Below are positions 38,515 to 51,600 of a stretch of 64,000 nt of DNA, piece by piece. The notes under the pieces are model-generated. The model did not search any database and was not told where the DNA came from. It worked only from the letters and a program-made list of their open reading frames with translations. Each line of letters starts with the position of its first letter. Position 1 is the first letter of the stretch. Source of the DNA: Cercis canadensis (lineage: Eukaryota; Streptophyta; Magnoliopsida; Fabales; Fabaceae). The stretch lies in contig QAOA01000936.1 in NCBI GenBank assembly GCA_003255065.1, forward strand, positions 293,018-357,017. Direction: 5' to 3'. A program made the position numbers and the translations under genes.

Positions 38515-38643
38515 AAGTATATGGTGATTTTATCAAACAACTTATAGTTGAGTGGTACTGAGATTGTCAGAGTTTGTAGGTTATGTGTTTAAATTTAAAA
38601 ATATAGCCAAAAATATTAAAAAAAAAGTATATGATGATTTTAT
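38515..38643 (+). mobile_element. Short, degenerate SINE with 19-bp target duplication
   Basis: A ~91-bp body (38534-38624) has an A-box-like tagttgagtggtac and a B-box-like ggttatgtgtttaaat, ending in an A-rich tail. The flanks aagtatatggtgattttat (38515-38533) and aagtatatgatgattttat (38625-38643) differ at one base out of 19. The long duplication and A-tail show retroposition; the body is short and decayed, so a truncated or old SINE is the best reading. Confidence 0.7.
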
Positions 38644-39866
38644 TCATGACATCACTATCATTAAATGTGCAGTTATTATTTTTTTTGATTGAAAAATTAA
38701 TGCAGCTATTTAAAGCTTAGTGAAAATGGGTCGACAATGTCTGCTCTATTAATTTAGTGCAGGAATTTCTCTCCTTTTGTGACAGCATTTTAATGATAAA
38801 AAGAGTTGAAATTGTCATTAAAAATAAAAAGAATTGTCACAAAAGAAATTATAGCAACTATATAAGTTACTGTAAATAAAAAAATAAAAACCAATATTCT
38901 TTGATATTTTGACATTTATGGCAACTGATTTATTACTATAAGAAGATTTTTATGCTCTGTTTGCTATAAAGTTAAATTTTTTACTTGAAATGACCTCAAA
39001 ATTTTAATCTTTCAAAAAATATCTAAATTAATTATGTTATGTGTGCTTGTATTGCTATAAGAAACTTTGTTGTTGTAAATAATTGGTTTTTGGATTGTAA
39101 AAGGTAATTTTTTGGATAAGTCCAAAGGAGGACACAAATCTGAGATTTCTTTAATTTCACTTCTTCTTTAATAGAAGAATATACAAACATCAGATAAAAT
39201 TCCAAGAAAATAAAAAAAAAAATGGCAAAATGAGAAAGAGAAAGGAAACGGTGTGGACTGGGCTGAGGCCCATAACCATATGGATCAAAATGGTTGGAAA
39301 AAGAGTGAGAGAGATATGACGGAAACTCAAAGTCAGAAGGAAAACGGCACAATCATAATCACAGCTGACGAAGCCCGCAGTTGGTGTGAAATTTCACGAT
39401 TTTCTTTGCAGAGAATGTAACGCTCGCCAAAGCAACCGCTTTGCCACGTCAGCACCACCTTCCTTTCAGTGGCAAATGCAATCTGCACTGAACCGAACGG
39501 GTCTTATGATCGATCACAAGTCACAACGTCACTCATTCACTCACTTTCTCAGCTTCCCAAATTCTCTTCATTTGCTCTACATTCACTCAAAAGAAAGAGA
39601 GAGAAGAGAGAGATTATAAAGCTGTTGCTCATTTTGCACTTATCGTTCTTTCTCATCATCTCTATGTATGTACAATTTAACTTCTAATTTAGTTTCTCAG
39701 ATTTTTTTTTGGAGTCTTAGGTGATATAGGGACTAGCTAGAAAATCTGCATTTTTTTTCATTAGGTTAATTTCTTTTGATGATTATTTTCCTTTCGTTAA
39801 TTGGGTTAAGATAAATGAACAAATTTTAATCATAGAAGAGATGTTGGTTAGCAGCTACAACTGGGT
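38644..39866. promoter_or_regulatory. Upstream region and probable 5' UTR of the START-domain gene
   Basis: The segment 39530-39620 is CT-rich and then GA-rich (agaaagagagagaagagagag), as in plant 5' leaders. A likely 5'-UTR intron acceptor is gttagcag before 39854, and the frame of the first ATG is closed by TAG at 39849-39851. No coding exon for a homeodomain is seen here. Confidence 0.4.
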
Positions 39867-42800
39867 ATGGATGAGATTGGAGGAACCGGAAATGGCACTC
39901 AAGGTATTGGAGGCTACCATCATTTTCCAGGAATTGAAGGTGGATATGTGGAACTCATGAACAGGTAGGGCATATGTATAAATGAAGCAGTGATAAATAT
40001 ATGGACATGTGTAATCTGTAGATTGAGGAACAAGCTAGTGCTTTTTTGGTTTTCCATTTCTGGTTTGTTTTTGTTACTTTTGAGTTGGTTTATTATTGTT
40101 TTCGATGCTTTTTCCAAAAGGGTTTTCAGAGTTTGTGTGTTTCAGTTTTGTAGAAGCTGGAAGAAGTGCTGTTATGGGTGACATGATGGAGGACAGAGAC
40201 CAGTTGGGGTTAGACCCAAATGTGAATTACAAGGTAAATATAGCATTAACAACATCAATACCCTTATTGTTTCATATAACATTTGTTTTTTGTTTCCTTT
40301 TTTCTTTTTTCTTATTTGTGGGGTTTGGGGTGCAATTGTTGTTATCAAAACCCTAGGGAGCCAAATAGAATGACAAACAAAAGCTAAAAAAAATGACTAT
40401 ATCTCATCCCATTTGAAGTCGTGCTTGTCCTTCTGTTCTCTTGCACTAATTGTCAATAGTGGACTTTTCTTGTTCATCTGTTCTTTCTCTATTCCCATTC
40501 TCAGACATACACAGACATTTGTTTGTTTTGTGAATCATGTGACTTAGCCTTATTGCTATGTGTCTCTGCACTAATTTTTCTCGTTTCTTGATCATTCTCA
40601 GCTTGACATGCCACAAATTAATGAAGCCATCGAATCCCCAGCATTCTCTTCTCAGAATTCTGCAAATGCTACTCTGTCAGATTCCAATCCTGACCCAAGT
40701 GCTGGCATCTTCACTGAACGAGCAAGTGACCTTCTTCTTGTAGTCTCGCTAGGTGCTGAGCCAACCAGGACAAAAATCACTGATCTTTCTTATTCAGCTA
40801 TGGATGAGTTAGCAAAGATAGCAGTTGTAGGGGAGCCTTTGTGGCGACTCCAGAAAAAAGGCAAATATGAGACCCTAAATGATATTGAATACTTAAAAGA
40901 ATTTGGACATGTTGATGCAACACTAAGAGAGATCATGAAGATGGTTGAGGTTGGAGAGCCTGAATATTTACCAAGCTTTGATTCGTCTCGAGTAGAATAT
41001 AAGTCCATGTTATCGAAGCCAACATCAATAGAAGCTCTACAAATTGAAGCTTCACGAGATATTGCATATGTTAAAATGAATCCAATCAACATTGTTGAAT
41101 TGCTTATGGATTTGGTAGGTTTTTATCTTTTTATTCATTGTATATATTGCCATATGGATTTGGGCATTAATTTCATCAAGTAACCATGAAATATCGGCTT
41201 GGCTTTTATCTTTTCGGTGATCAGGGGCAATGGTCTCGAGCGTTTTACAAGATAGTCTCAAGAGCAATGGTTCTAGGAATCTTGTGCGATGGAGTGGAAG
41301 GAAGTTATGATGGAAAATTGCAAGTGGTAAGTGAGTTATCTAATCTTGGTTTTATTTAAATTCTTTTACGAAAGTGCATCATTACTAGATATAGATGGAG
41401 AAGAGTGAATGCACTCAAGTTAATAATTAACTATGAAGCAGACGAATACATTGTGTATAAGTAAAACATGAAAATTATTACAAAAATATGCCTAATTTGC
41501 ATTAAAACATGTTTAAAAAATATTTTAAGTGTTAAATAAAAAAAATGATAAGCCCCAAGAGTATCTCATTTAGAAGTGTCCATGTGATTCAATACATCTT
41601 GATATCTGGTGCAATTGCTTTTTGAGTGTTAGTGGGTTCAATACACAACTTTTTTTTTTTTTTAATTTATACTTTTAACTATAATTTTAGATTCGAATAT
41701 TAAACTCACAAGTTCTGAAGATGACTTCAGCACAACTCGGCTATAAGCCATTTGATTGACACAACTCTTTCTTATTGAGTGTGAATAGGTTCAATATGTG
41801 TGTCGATAAGTTTGATATGTTTGGGTCAACTACTCTCTTAAGTATCGGTGTTCTGTAGGTACTATAAATTAATAACTAAATGTTCATTGTTATACACATT
41901 TTCATATAATTATAATTATATTATTGTTAAACGTGTGAAGTCGAGTAGTGATCATATTAATTACGAAAAGTAGTCCCTGCGAACAAAATCCTATGACAAG
42001 GTTTTGTATTTGATATGATCTTCATCTGTTATTTGTGCAATAAATATTCGCAATTTTGAAAATGAAATTATGTAAACTTCCTCTCCTCCTTTGTAACGCA
42101 AAGTTAAGATAGATAAGAAGGGCTTTCTTTAATTTCACAGTTCCCAATTAATCACCGTGTAAGATCAAAGGTTTACACTCACAAATAAGGGAAAAGATTG
42201 CAACTATGCATCGGATTTTAAGAACACAAAAATGTTGTGATAATGTCAGTATATTTTCTTTACCATTGTGTAGATGAGCGCAGAGTTTCATTTGCCTACA
42301 CCGCTTGTGGCCACACGAAAGTGTTATTTCGCAAGGTACTGTAAGCAGTTGTCCCACGATGTGTGGGGGGTCGTAGATGTATCCTTGGACAAGTTGTTTC
42401 CTGATCCATCAGCCAATTTCCAAAGAAGACCTTCAGGCTGTTTGATCAAGGAAATGCCACTTGGATACTCTAAGGTTCGCTTCTTCTTCTTCTTTTTATT
42501 CTTAGTTTGCTTCTGAAACTGATTAGTTGTTTTAATAATTGTGATTTGTGTTGCATCTTCAGGTTACATGGGTTGAGCATGTGGAAGCAGACTATAGAGG
42601 GTTGAACATTAATTTCAAGCCTCTAGTCACCTCAGGTTTTGCTTTTAGTGCAACACGTTGGATTACTTATATACTTCGGCACTTTGAATGGTGTGAAACC
42701 CTAAAAGCAACAACAACTCCTACTGCTGACGGTGGTAAATCTACTATATACTTTCTCCCTTGAACTTCAAGATTTGATTGAAATTTTTTCACTACTACTT

Positions 42801-44326
42801 TTGAGAAGTAAAATTAGAGGGGAAATGGGGTAAAAATGCTAAGTAGCTTTGTTTGTTTTGATAAATAGTATTGATACCTCAAACTGGGAGAACAAATCTG
42901 TTGAAGCTAGCAGAGAGAATGATGAGAAGCTTTTGTCTTGAGATCAATGCTTCCACAGAAAAACAATGGATGGAATTACCGTTTTCTGGTTCTGAAGAAG
43001 TGAGGTTCAGGATTGAGAAAAGCATGGGTGTTCCTGGAAAACCTCCTGATTCAACGGTTGTTTTCGCTACTTCGCTCTCGCTTCCAACATCTCCAAGTCC
43101 ATTGTTCCATTTTCTTCGTGATGAGAATTCCAGAAACAAGGTATGTACTATGAACCTACAAACATTGGTGTTGTTTGTAAAATGCATCACAGCTAATCCA
43201 CACCAATGTGCCAAAAAATAAGAGTTACTTCATTTGGATGATGGGTGGTTGATATATTATTAGTATCTGAGACTAAGTCTAAGTACACTACTTGTCAGGG
43301 ACAAACCTTAATTTTTTTGTTCATGGCCAAAATAAACCCTTAATTTTCTGTTGCTGTAGAATAATAACATTTCACCCATTAATTTGTTATTTTGAGCTAA
43401 ACTTCAATTTTGTATGATTGACGTCAAAATAGGAAGTTCCACTATTTCTTCAACGAAACGCAAAGGTTTAACTATTTGACTAGATGCTAAATCTATCTTC
43501 CCAACAGAATCAATAATTATGATGGGAAGCGTAAATCTTGATGTGTTACATGATGATCTCACGTATTTCCATTCTTTGCTTCGTTGATTATATATAGTGG
43601 GATCTGCTTTCACGTGGATTTTTCATTCGAGAGCTCGCATACGTCGTTAAGGGCAAGGATCCAGGAAATCGTGTTTCAATAATGCAAGTGAACGTAAGCT
43701 GTTCTTTCCTTTTCCTAGATCCATTTTATAGTCCATTTATTTACCATAATGTTAATTTCACGAACTTGCACAACTGTACATGCAGCTTTACTCGAGATAG
43801 AGAGCTCCACCTGAATTTTTCCTTTTAAATTCAAATAAGAGTTACTTGTAAAGTTGTACAGGTTTATGAACATATATAAAAATTGCACAATCAAAACACC
43901 AAAATTCCTATATCTAAATTAAGATGTTGTTTGAACTTCTCAAATTTGTAGTCTGCTCCAGACAAGATTGCTATCCTTTATTTGCAAGAGAGTTACACAG
44001 ACTCAACAGGTTGCTATGTGATTTATGCTCCAGTGGACGAATTAGCTCTATCTGCCGTTTTAAATGGAGGAAACCCAGACCATGTAGCTGTCCTGCCTTC
44101 AGGGTTTGCTATCCTTCCTGATGAAATGCCAGGAGAAGGTGAAGAAGAACACAGTGGTGGAAGTCTTCTAACTATTGCATTCCACATAGTTGATAGTGCA
44201 TCCGATGGGGCATGCATCCCTCATGAATCGGTAAAAACCATTCAAAAAATCATTACAGAAACTATTGTCTCTATAAAGGCTGCTATGCTGTATAATAATC
44301 TACTAGAAAACTGGATGGAAGAGTGA
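39867..44326 (+). CDS. HD-ZIP IV-like START-domain protein lacking the homeodomain and leucine zipper
   Basis: Nine exons encode 638 residues: 39867-39964, 40146-40233, 40602-41114, 41225-41326, 42274-42474, 42563-42734, 42869-43140, 43598-43693, 43952-44326 (1917 nt, all phases closing). A START domain begins near residue 125 ([16 protein letters not shown]) and has family blocks [59 protein letters not shown] and EHVEAD. The HD-ZIP IV C-terminal domain follows ([75 protein letters not shown]). Full-length members usually have 700 or more residues with a KKRYHRHT-type homeodomain and zipper before START. Here residues 1-124 have neither, and intron 2 (368 bp, no N) holds none. START binds lipids in this family. 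Whether the protein acts in the nucleus is unknown. Confidence 0.9.
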
Positions 44327-45643
44327 ATATTAAGTATCAAAATTGTTTAGGCTTTAACAGCTTTAGTATGTTGTAAACGACAGCGTAGACTACATTGTGT
44401 TAAAGCTAAGGTGCTGTCATATATACGTAGTGTGAAACAGTGTGAACATAACTAGTGTATAGCTAGTATTATTCTTTTAGCAATAATGATTTCATTACAA
44501 GCTTAACTGTGTTATCCTCTCTCAAGTCTCAACCAAAATAAGTTGCTGAACAACAGACCATCATTTCCTTTTTTTACTATCTCTCTCTGTAGTCTCTTCT
44601 AGTATCTGTTAGGAAAACAACTTGCCTTGTAATTTCCTCCTCCACTCCTCCCCGCAATTTTATTTTTTTTAATGATTCATTAAATCGCTTTCCTAGGAAA
44701 CAAACAGAGCTTAAATTCTTTAAGATGCTAGACTTTCTCTGTAGCGTTTGCCCAACGAAAATTTTGGTCCACAAAATGTTTGACGCATTTGTACTGGTTG
44801 ATTCAACTCTTGCTTCGTGGGTATCCGAATGATAAAACAAAAGCGAAAAAATAAGAGTCAACTGGAAATTATTAAATGACCACCCACCAAGTTAAATGTC
44901 CATAGTTACAAAGAGAAATTCATCAACGCATTTGTTTGCCCACTTCGAATTTTTTTCCGTCATTCGTTTAAATGCAAAGCTTCAAATTCAACATTTGATA
45001 GAATGATGCATAGAGATTAGAGACTTCGAGTTGAAGCTCATTAAATGGTGTATGATACTCTCAGAGGTTTTTATCTTCACAGCTTACATCTATTATGCTT
45101 ACGCACCATTTGAATTCCACTTTGAACCCATAAACCACACCTTCGTTATCTTATAAGTAACCGATTCAACTCTCAGTTTTTAGCTTTTATTTACGCCTCG
45201 CCTCCTTTTGCCCAATTTCATTTAAGAACTCCGAACCCTAGACAACCTATTTGGGTCCCAACTCCCACCAAACACGATTGCATAAAATCTAGTTAGAAAG
45301 TTTGATCTAACATGAACGTGTAACTTCAGCGGTAAAATAGTCACAAGGCTTCTCTTATAACAGGTTCCAGAGATGACAAGGAAGAACTTACACTACATGG
45401 ACCATGAAGGGTCATTAGCCTTTGGCAGCAAGTCAAGGTTATAACTCACGCAGTTATACAATATCCAGTAATAGCTTGTATTCAATAACTTCAAAAAAAA
45501 AAGGAAGTGATGCCAGCAAGTTACTTACAATGCACGTTAAAACACAAACAGCTTAACAAGGTATCTGGGATGACAATCTAGAAAGACTCTAATAGAACGA
45601 ACCAACCATTTAAGTACAAATCTACTGGTAAAAGTAGCTTACC
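44327..45643. other. Convergent intergenic region
   Basis: Lies between the 3' ends of the START-domain gene (plus) and the AP-5 beta-like gene (minus). The segment 44681-44781 repeats a ~100-bp sequence found at 34681-34785. No gene is recognised. Confidence 0.45.
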
Positions 45644-48600
45644 TCAACTTCTTGGAAGGATATCTGAGAATGAAAAATCATGAAAAGGTGGTCCTGTAAC
45701 AAGGTGAGAACCTAAAATAAATTTCCACCACTTGAAGCTCAGATTTAATCCAAATAAGAGGAAACAAGGGAGCCGTCTAGTCCATATCAAGCACCAGAAT
45801 TCAGATACAACTATACAAGCAAAAACCACAAGCAGGAGTGTTTTGTGTATGTGTGCCAGAGAGAGAGAGAGAGAGTATAAGCAGTACTTCTCTTTTTCTC
45901 CATCTCCACTCAATGTGAAAGTATGTGGATGATGCAGATAAACTGGAAAGCCCAACTCTACAGATTTGTTTGAGACACCACCAGAAAAAGGAAATGTGTG
46001 TGCATGTGTGTGCGTGTGTGTAAATATATATATACCCACAGAGAGAGACAGCGAGAGAGAGTAAAAGTTTCCTTACCTTCTTGTTCCCCAAGAATGTAAA
46101 ATGGAATATGTGCTATCATCTTTGTTGCACCTTCATTCCAGTTTATGCTGCCTGCTTTTTGTGTTATGCCTTGTGAAGGCCCTAATATGGATGAACATAT
46201 AGCAGGTTGATTTATTAAACCCAGGAAATCATGCGCACGTCTCCAAACTCTTGCATCTGAAATTCGAGACCGAGCTACCTAGGATGGAGATCCTTATTAA
46301 TTAGAGAACTCATTAAATCAATAAACACAACCCCCCCCCCCCCCCCCCTTTTTTCTTTTTAGTATAGCTGTTGACACCATTAAGTTGTGAGTGTTATGAA
46401 GGTCTTCCGTGTAATNGCATAATTTTAATTTGCCAATGTAGAAAAAAACCTTGCCCAAGGATACACGAGCTCTTGGTACTAATTCTCGGTGGTGTGTAGC
46501 AAGTTTTGCAATGGCAGTTACAACAAAACATAAAAGCCTGGACTGCGATGACTCTCTGTAGGTCTCCTTATCAGAACTAAGGGGTACCTCCTGCCTCAGA
46601 CCCAGACGACTTCCAAGCAAATAAAAGTAGATCAAGTCATCAATCATTTAGCCAATATTAAGAAATCCAAAGCAATGCAAGAAGTAAGTGGTACTGTATA
46701 TTATACCTAGACGAAAGGTTTTCATACAGAAGTAGTTCTAAACTCTCAAAAAGCTCACGGGCTTCATCTTTGTGAGACCCACCACCTCCACCATGCTCTC
46801 CAATGGCCCAACATAACTGCAATGCCAACTCTGTCTACAGAATAACCAATAGATGTTCAACACAAGGTTTTGGTATCACTCTCACACAAATAGTGAAAGA
46901 GTCATTGACTAACCTTGTCAAGGCTGTCATAAGCTTCTCCAAGTCTATCCATTATAGGTTTCTGCAATGAATTTCTATGAGCCATAGCTTTCTAGGAAGA
47001 AAAACTATCAATAATGTAAAAATCCAGCAAAAAAAAAATCTCTATTGCAGTAAGCTATGAGCCATAGCTTTCTTGAATGATATTAGAGTCTCTTTGATCA
47101 AGTAGTAGGAGTTTGATTCTCACTAACAACCCCCCCCCCCCAAAACAAAAAAAAATTCTACTAATAAATTAAACTTTAGCACAAAGTATTGGTTGCCTGC
47201 ACTTTGTTCAAGCCCTAAGGGCTTTCACACGAGGTGTGTTTTGAAAGCTTAAGCTTTTGAGTTAAATTGGTTCTAGATGAGACTACTATAAACCAAGGTG
47301 CAGGATCTTCAAGCCACAATAGTCCTCTTACCACAATTATATCTTCAGAGAAGCTTCATTGATCCCATTAACAGTCCTCATAATAATATATCAAACAAGT
47401 AGATCCTTGAAGACCTCTGTCTAGTACGTTGAACAACAATCGGTGTAAAATAATAAATAAGAGCAGTATATTTTCAGAATCATACCTTCAAAAGAGCTAT
47501 AAAATTTGGAGCACGCTGAAATGCTGAGAGCATGAATTCCAATAGCCTCTTGCGAACCTAATGGCACATTCCTCATAAGCAGAAATCTTCTCTCAGAAAC
47601 TCAAGAGTCATCAAAACTCCCATGAATCCCCCCCAAAAAAGGCAGAGAGGAGATATCTAAAACTTACACAACAAAGTGATGAGTTTGTAGCAATAATAAC
47701 AGAGAGCTTCTTGAATACGATAATAATCTTCTATTGCTGGATATCTTATTTAATATAATTACTATGTATAACAATACATGAAATATAGTTTAATTCATGT
47801 CAGCAATAGAAGATTATTGCTGACATGAATTAAACTATATTTCATGTATTGTTATACATAGTAATTATATTAAATAAGATATCCAGCAATGACACCATGG
47901 AACTTGGACATGCATAGGTAAGAAACAAAGATCCTATCTAATGCTACCTGGGCAAAATAAGTGATTTCTTTTTCTATGTTCTACGTTAATGAACTAGCTG
48001 AACATGAGAACCATGCCAGAAAAATGCTGGTGAGATTTCGTTGTCTTATACTAGATTACTCAAGCTCAAATCTAAAAATGTAGATAGCTTGGAATAGCAA
48101 ATGATCAGCTCCCCAAAACTAATAAGCACAGCTTAGTGCATTTCGAAATGCCAATTCTCAAAAGCAAACCCAACACATAGAATGATATAACTAATAATTT
48201 TCTGGTGTATATATATACCTCATAAGAATAGTTTTTGTCTGGAAATATTGTGGCATATCTTGACATAAGCAGGGGAATTAATGCACAGATCAAAGCTGAA
48301 AATGAATTTAAAACAAGAGGGAAAAAACTGTTAACACAGAAAGGTTATGAATATATCTCATACTTAAGCAGACAAACTCTGAAAATATGATAAATTTTCA
48401 ATATAATGAAAAGTGGATGCAGTCTGCAACCGGTAGAATCCCAATATAATGAAAACAATGCAAAATTCATATGAAGATTGAGAGTGTATAAGCTTACAAT
48501 CATTGACGTCACGCAATGCTACGGAGAAGTACAAATCAAGAAGACGAGGTGCTGTACTGAGTACTTCTTTCAGCCTATCAGAGTATGGAGTATTCACTGC

Positions 48601-51600
48601 AGCCTGTAAAATTGTGACCATTGCTGGAGATGACCAGTGGCGTTCCTGAAATATGACATAATTTACCATAGCACCTAAATAAATTTACTGCCACACAACA
48701 ATCATGGGAATGATCTTATATTCAAAAATAATTTGGCATGAATAATGATGGAGCAATCCACAAAAAACACATGAAAGTATTGAAAAAAATAGTAACCATC
48801 TGTGATTTCACTTGATTCCTTATCCATTATCAGAACAAATGCCTCAGCAATGCAAAGGCAACAACCAAAATAGATTGGAGTAAAGAATGGTGATCCATAA
48901 AGTATAGAAGGTGACCATACAGCAATGCCATCATTTTCATCCTTTAAAAGCTCGAGGAACAAAGGATCGGCTACATCAATCGCACTACTATCTTCAGATT
49001 CAGAATCTCCCCCACCATCTTCTATGGTTGAGCCTGTATAGGCTTCATCCATAAGGGCAAGTAGCATCTGCATTAGCAATAACTAAATTCTCATTATTTA
49101 TTGACTTATGCAGTTGTCACTAGATTTTCATAAATTTGAAGTGTCAAAGATAACCTTAGGAGCTGTATTTTTCTGAATTGAAGCTATACTGCTTCCAATT
49201 AGTGGTCCTGAGCTTCTTTCCACCCTTTCCAATGCCACCACCAAAACTAGGAGAGATGTGCAAGAAAATGTCAAAATGATAAAGCTTGATGCTAAAGCAG
49301 ATAAGGAGTAACATAAACAAAGCACTATAAATTTCTAAAGTCCTCAAGCTTATTACAAGTAGTCAGCACAATCACTATCTGTTTCTCCCAAGTGATTTGC
49401 ATTCATAACTGAAGAGAATGGCTCATGGTTCTTTCTTCTCCCTCTTTTTTTCATTTTTTATTTTTTGAATTAGTGTAAGAGGAGCTTTGTCCAAACATTT
49501 GCAAAAAGAATATGAACAGAAACCAAGCACCACCCACAGCTTCCCCACACCTTGCTGGGCTCAATCTAGTTATTGCAAGGTAAAACAGCCTGAAATAGTG
49601 GAAGTTGAAAAACTAAACATATAAGGTCAGATAATGTAATAACTTTTCCACCATTTTTGTTTATGCACAAGAAAAATCAGAAGACTGAACATAGATGACC
49701 ATTAACAAATTTCATGGTGCAATGTCATGCTTTAACAGTACACATCACCACTTCCGTCAGTGTCTCAAGCAGCAGATTAACAAAAGAACTTAATTGAAGC
49801 AAAACAACTAAGTGAGGGACGAAATTGACAGCGCTTTCAAAGGTGAGGGACCAAAATCATATCTTACTCGTCAAAAAGTAAACAAACCATAAATGGTCAT
49901 AAAATTCGAACTCACTTGGCAAGTCTACCAAAGATGGAAATAAAGGAAGAAATGACCCAGGTGACATCACTCCTGGAAAAACTTTCAAAAATAGTTTCTG
50001 CAATCTGCAAGATCAGTGATAAAACATAGTTAGACAGTAAAAATGATCACATCAATTAGATAGCTTATGGAAACATAATTGTCCATGACATATCCTCTAT
50101 GATCACAATGCAACAAAAAAAAAAACCGCTTCAAAATATTTGATGTATTGTTTCTTTTTTGGGTTTCTTTCTCTGTTTTGATGGGTTCTATTTCAAATTT
50201 TACTTAGTTTCTGAGATTCAGGGTCAAGCTACACTGCATTTTTACTCCCTCACTCTGTCTCTCTCTCTCTCTCTCTCTCTTTTTGCCTCCTTTTAGAAGT
50301 CTTTCCATATGCCTTTTTCCTTATTAAAGATAATATTAAATGCCTTCCCTCGAGGTTTTAGCACAAGAACATGGCTTTAGGACCTATCATCTAACCACTC
50401 AATCTTGCGTAAGTACATTACAACTTTTTATTGCAGCATCCTGAGCTCCCACTATGCAGCCTACAAATTCAGCCCCAATGACTTTCCCTAGTAGGTCCAA
50501 GACAAACAATTGAAACTTTTTTCCATTCAGAGGGCAAGCTTTTCAAAAATTAACTAGATGTTATATAAAAGCTGCCAATTAAAAGGGGTGGATTCACATC
50601 AGGAATAATTTTATGTACTAATCACATGCATTACAGCCCACAAGGCCTTAAAAATCTAATCAATTTCATATACTAACTGTGCATATGGCAGTAACCATAC
50701 TCAACTATCGCCCCAAAAAAAGTACTTACCTTTCTCCGTTCCAAGCGATCAGTTTTAACAACAATGGGTAAAACTGCCAAGAGAACAGTCATAAATAACA
50801 TCAGACAGCGAAATACTGGCATTATTGGGATAAAAAAGCAAGCTCTAGAACCAGAAGGGAACATATTCAAGGATGAAGAGTTAATTTGACTGTGCTATGG
50901 TTTTAGACTTTAAATTTGATTCCAGAAATTCCATCAATTTCCAGTGCTAAACATATGACATTTGAAACACAACTCAGATTATCAATAAGACAGTGAACAT
51001 ACTTGAAATTTGTCCTCTTCTACCTGATACTTATAATATGTAAACATCAACTTATGGACCAAACAAAAAGATCATTAAGGAAAATGGGAGATTAAATTAC
51101 AAGAGATATATCCGGTAATTAAGTACTGACCTAAGTCCATTGAATTTCACCTGTTAACAACTTAATATCCCCTTAATACTGGTTTAGAGTTGATTTTGAC
51201 TGGAAATAAATACAACCATGGCATGTTCAGTTATACATATATATTTATGCTTATACATAGAATTTATCCATTACAGAATATAAGTTACAGAAAAGATCTC
51301 CTTTTGAAAGTTAACCCAAGTTTTTCACAAACTTCACTTCTCAACATTATGCTGTGCCACATATTTAGCAAAGGAAACAACAGCAGGATTTAGGCTATAC
51401 CTGAGGTAATAAGTTAGGGAACAAAGACAGAAGCTTTTTCCTGTTGACAATCAGAAAATTAAGTGTTGCTTCTGCAATAGCAGGGTCTGCAAACTCCCTA
51501 CAATAGGACACAAATTAAGTATTGCCAATTTGTGTTCAAGTGCACATGCAGAGTTATAACCAGTAAACAGCCCAACTAACACTTTGACATGATGAAGGTA

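Noticed and set aside
42879..43214. 111-codon minus-strand ORF
   Set aside because: Antisense shadow of exon 7 of the START-domain gene.
47050..47130. catagctttcttgaatg resembling miR396, and a nearby gagtttgattctcac resembling a Pol III B box
   Set aside because: No complementary star arm for a miRNA hairpin, and no A-box spacing, tail or target duplication for a SINE; probably chance or a very old relic.
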